Source of the DNA: Myxococcales bacterium
Lineage (GTDB): Bacteria; Myxococcota_C; UBA6777
Reading direction: 5' to 3'
Length of the DNA: 7,777 nt
NCBI GenBank assembly: GCA_027005175.1
Contig: JALTMC010000931.1
Coordinates: 1 to 7,777, forward strand
Made by a program: the position numbers and the translations under genes
The notes under the pieces: generated by a model
Databases searched by the model: none
Seen by the model: the letters and a program-made list of their open reading frames with translations, nothing else
Told to the model about the DNA's origin: nothing
Shown here: one piece after another, positions 5,367 to 7,777 of the stretch
How positions within the stretch are numbered: the stretch's first letter is position 1
Layout of the letters: each line of letters begins with the position of its first letter

Positions 5367-7777
5367 TTATTCTTTTTCTTTCACAAGGATGGTCTGGCCC
5401 GATTGAAATGGACCGGGAACCACTTGTTTTCTTCCGCCTGGCCAAAATACGACGAGCTTCTCCGCTTGCTTTTGTGAGCCCAATCCAAAGGTTGCGATTG
5501 TTGGGTCCTGGGACATATAGTTGCTACCGGCACTGATTTGGCGCATCTGTATAGGCAATGTCTTTACCCACAGGCGAATCTTTGCACCTACGCCGAAGGA
5601 GTTATTGTGTTTTCCTCGTAGTTTTACTTTGAGCCAATGATTCTTTCCCTTTTGTCGATTGCGTAGGATCCGAGGGCCTGTCTGGTAGTCATTGAGGATC
5701 AGATCCATTCGTCCGCTTCCTGTGAGGTCTACAGCAACAGAGCTTCGGCTGTTGCCGCGATAGGATAGGGATGGGTCTTTTTGATACAAAAAGAACTGTT
5801 GACCCGAACGCAAGAAAAAAAGATTGGTTTGGTTGTCTGCAAAGGATTGTGGGGACCAACCATTGGTGAGGTAGAAGTCCTCATCACCGTCATTTTCGTA
5901 ATCGAAGAAAATACCACTCCAGGTCCACCCACGTTCTCCCGGCTCAAAGTGATGCTGCTCTCTACTGCGATAGAAATCTTTGATGGAGCCACTGACATAG
6001 AATTTGTTACCTGAGAGGTAAAAGGAGGAGCGGAGAATGCGCTCATCGATTTGGATCAGGTCCTTACCCCGAGGCAAGATAAATCGCAGCTCTTTGGAAA
6101 ACATGTCGATCACAGATACATAGAGATCCCAGCGACCATCGTAGTTAAAGTCGGTATAGCTGATATTCATTCCATTGGTGCGATCACTGACTCCCCATTT
6201 TTGTGCGACTTCTTGGAAGGTCCCATTGCCCTGGTTGATAAAGAGTTCATCGGGTCCAAAGTCATTGGCAACAAAGAGATCGAGGAAGCCATCCTGGTTG
6301 ACATCAAGGGCAGCCAGTGCCATCGCCCATCCGGTGCTGCCCAAACCCGATCGAAGCGTCATCTTTTTAAAGCGACCTCCTCCCAGGTTGTGATACAACT
6401 GATTGGGCCGACCGTTGCGTCCATTGATGGATGGAAGCTGACGCTCATAGAGATATTGGGAGCCAAAATAACCAATGTAGAGATCGAGCTTACCGTCGTT
6501 GTCGTAGTCAAAAAAGACAGCGGTGTTGGCACCGATGGTTGTTTTTATGCCCGACGTCTTGGTTATGTCCACAAACCGACCGTGTCGGGTTTGCAGATAC
6601 AGTCTGGAGGGACGCATCCCATGCAAGACAAGTAAGTCCAGTCGGCCATCGTTATTGATGTCGGCAAATAGGGCATGATGAGAGTCGTAATGAGGATCGT
6701 TGAGACCCACCTTTTTGGTCACATCTCGGAATTTATAGTGACCGAGATTTTGGTACAAGCGGTTACAACCTTCTCCGGAAAAAAATAAGTCTGGCTTGCC
6801 ATCATTGTTGTAGTCTCCCACTGCAATTCCGGGTCCATTCCACAACATTAATCCTGGATATTGTATGTCTTTTTTGCGAGAACTGAGGTTCTTTTGAGCG
6901 ATAGCACGTCGATCGACAAGAGGTTGATGGGTGCGGGGAATATAGTAAAAAGATTGCTTCTGAATAAAGGCGTACTTGCCCAAATAGAGGTGAGCTTTGT
7001 GAGCGTTGCACGGCTTTGTCTTTATACCACTTTGTTTTGTGATCGAGGCAAACAATGGGCTCTTATAGTGAGAGAATAAAGCCTTCTTTTTTTGTTGTAA
7101 TCGAGAACCCCATTTAAATTGGGGTGGCATGGTGCGAATAAATTTCATATGAGAGGCGATACGAGTCAGAACTTTCAAATCGCTACTTGTTAACTTTCCC
7201 GACTTCTTGTTGGGGTGAAACTTCTTCGCCAGACGAAGGTAAAATAAAAGAAACTCCGAGATACGTTCCGAGAGAAGTTCGGCGGCAAAGGGATCGAGTG
7301 GTCGGGCTTGTGGAAACTGCTCCCACAGGTATTTTATGATCTCCCAGTGCAACGTCACATCGCGCATCGCATCAAGATCGGGTCCGATTAATGTGGTTTT
7401 AAAAAAGACCGGTCCCTTTGGGGAGTTCATGCCGTAAGAGAGTTTGACGTCACCATTGACGAGGGTATGTGTGGCAAACAGATTCTCCAGACGATGTGAC
7501 ATCCACTCCAGCGATAGGTAGGGTTGCTTCTTGAGCTGTTTGATTCGGTTCGGTGAGATAATAAAACTTCGCGATAGCTCCGCAACGAGTGTAGAGGATG
7601 GCTTCTCAACATTGCCTAAAACCAGTGTGCTGAGACCCAAGCGAAAGATCTTGAAGAGATAGGGGAGGGCATCGGGAGTCAGCGGATAAGGAGACAAGCG
7701 ATTGAGGAGGCTGCGTAGCTGCGTTCGGCTTTTCTTCCCACGCCAAATTCGGCGGTTCCACGAGCGAAGTGCCTTTA
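5367..7777 (-). CDS. FG-GAP/VCBS repeat protein with C-terminal UnbV/ASPIC domain, 5' end outside window
   Basis: The frame is open from base 7777 to the TAA at 5367, giving 802 visible residues. A TTG at 7697 is internal: upstream codons continue homology to the left paralogue (KALRSWNRRIW against RSLRSWNRSVW), so about 285 N-terminal residues lie outside. The helical region carries ARPLDPFAAELLSER (about 7264-7308). Seven FG-GAP loops follow, with calcium-type motifs such as GDYNNDGKPD (about 6800), FDYDNDGKLD (about 6500), LDVNQDGFLD (about 6295), FDYENDGDED (about 5890) and a degenerate DLTGSGRMD (about 5720). The UnbV/ASPIC domain occupies 5370-5639, seen in FGVGAKIRLWV, SNYMSQDP, ATFGLG and LVVFWPGGRKQ. 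More than half of propeller residues match the left gene by eye, so they are duplicates. An extracellular calcium-stabilised binding protein is the likely product; its partner is unknown. Confidence 0.95.
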   Translation of the reverse strand, partial: KALRSWNRRIWRGKKSRTQLRSLLNRLSPYPLTPDALPYLFKIFRLGLSTLVLGNVEKPSSTLVAELSRSFIISPNRIKQLKKQPYLSLEWMSHRLENLFATHTLVNGDVKLSYGMNSPKGPVFFKTTLIGPDLDAMRDVTLHWEIIKYLWEQFPQARPLDPFAAELLSERISEFLLFYLRLAKKFHPNKKSGKLTSSDLKVLTRIASHMKFIRTMPPQFKWGSRLQQKKKALFSHYKSPLFASITKQSGIKTKPCNAHKAHLYLGKYAFIQKQSFYYIPRTHQPLVDRRAIAQKNLSSRKKDIQYPGLMLWNGPGIAVGDYNNDGKPDLFFSGEGCNRLYQNLGHYKFRDVTKKVGLNDPHYDSHHALFADINNDGRLDLLVLHGMRPSRLYLQTRHGRFVDITKTSGIKTTIGANTAVFFDYDNDGKLDLYIGYFGSQYLYERQLPSINGRNGRPNQLYHNLGGGRFKKMTLRSGLGSTGWAMALAALDVNQDGFLDLFVANDFGPDELFINQGNGTFQEVAQKWGVSDRTNGMNISYTDFNYDGRWDLYVSVIDMFSKELRFILPRGKDLIQIDERILRSSFYLSGNKFYVSGSIKDFYRSREQHHFEPGERGWTWSGIFFDYENDGDEDFYLTNGWSPQSFADNQTNLFFLRSGQQFFLYQKDPSLSYRGNSRSSVAVDLTGSGRMDLILNDYQTGPRILRNRQKGKNHWLKVKLRGKHNNSFGVGAKIRLWVKTLPIQMRQISAGSNYMSQDPTIATFGLGSQKQAEKLVVFWPGGRKQVVPGPFQSGQTILVKEKE

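Noticed and set aside
6051-6635. 194-codon plus-strand open frame
   Set aside because: It is antisense to FG-GAP blades; repeated VVVVV/IEKDS-like stretches are the complement of the Asp/Asn-rich calcium loops.
7695-7697. TTG as the start of the right ASPIC gene
   Set aside because: The frame stays open upstream to the window edge and keeps homology to residues before the equivalent point in the left paralogue, so the true start is outside.
1-7777. c-type cytochrome fused to or encoded with the FG-GAP proteins
   Set aside because: No CxxCH haem-binding motif was seen in any of the three reading frames used.

Overview
The window holds three protein-coding genes, all read from the minus strand and all encoding large, probably exported proteins built from FG-GAP/VCBS-type repeats. 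In transcription order (high to low coordinates) they are: a CRTAC1/ASPIC-type FG-GAP protein whose 5' end lies beyond base 7777 (stop at 5367); a PQQ-like/FG-GAP beta-propeller protein with a basic Pro/Lys/Arg-rich N-terminal linker (5019 to 3032), broken by an apparent single-base deletion at 3691-3694; and a second ASPIC-type protein (start 2933) that stays open to base 1 and whose C-terminus lies outside the window. The two ASPIC-type genes are clear paralogues flanking the propeller gene, so this is a small cluster with an internal duplication.

Nothing in the window identifies the organism. Base composition looks close to 50% GC, the genes have Shine-Dalgarno sequences, and the start regions carry Sec-like hydrophobic segments, so it is bacterial. 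Multi-kilobase FG-GAP/UnbV_ASPIC proteins with Ser/Pro/Thr/Gln linkers are typical of large environmental genomes such as Planctomycetota, Myxococcota, Acidobacteriota and relatives; assignment to any of these is inference only.

Layout: 5367-7777 is the first ASPIC gene (802 codons visible). 5020-5366 is a 347-bp intergenic region with a 36-bp imperfect direct repeat, UUCG-type hairpins, a terminator-like hairpin on the plus strand, a 14-bp closing inverted repeat around all of these, and a small palindrome just upstream of the next gene. 3032-5019 is the frameshifted propeller gene. 2934-3031 is a 98-bp spacer. 1-2933 is the second ASPIC gene (977 codons visible), with a perfect five-copy 12-bp in-frame repeat absent from its paralogue.

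The propeller gene and the left ASPIC gene are probably co-transcribed; the right gene may belong to the same unit or be separate. All three products probably act outside the cytoplasm, in calcium-stabilised binding or scaffolding rather than catalysis, but no substrate or partner can be read from the sequence. The most interesting points are the conserved, unrecognised alpha-helical N-terminal region shared by the two ASPIC paralogues, the structured intergenic element and the frameshift.
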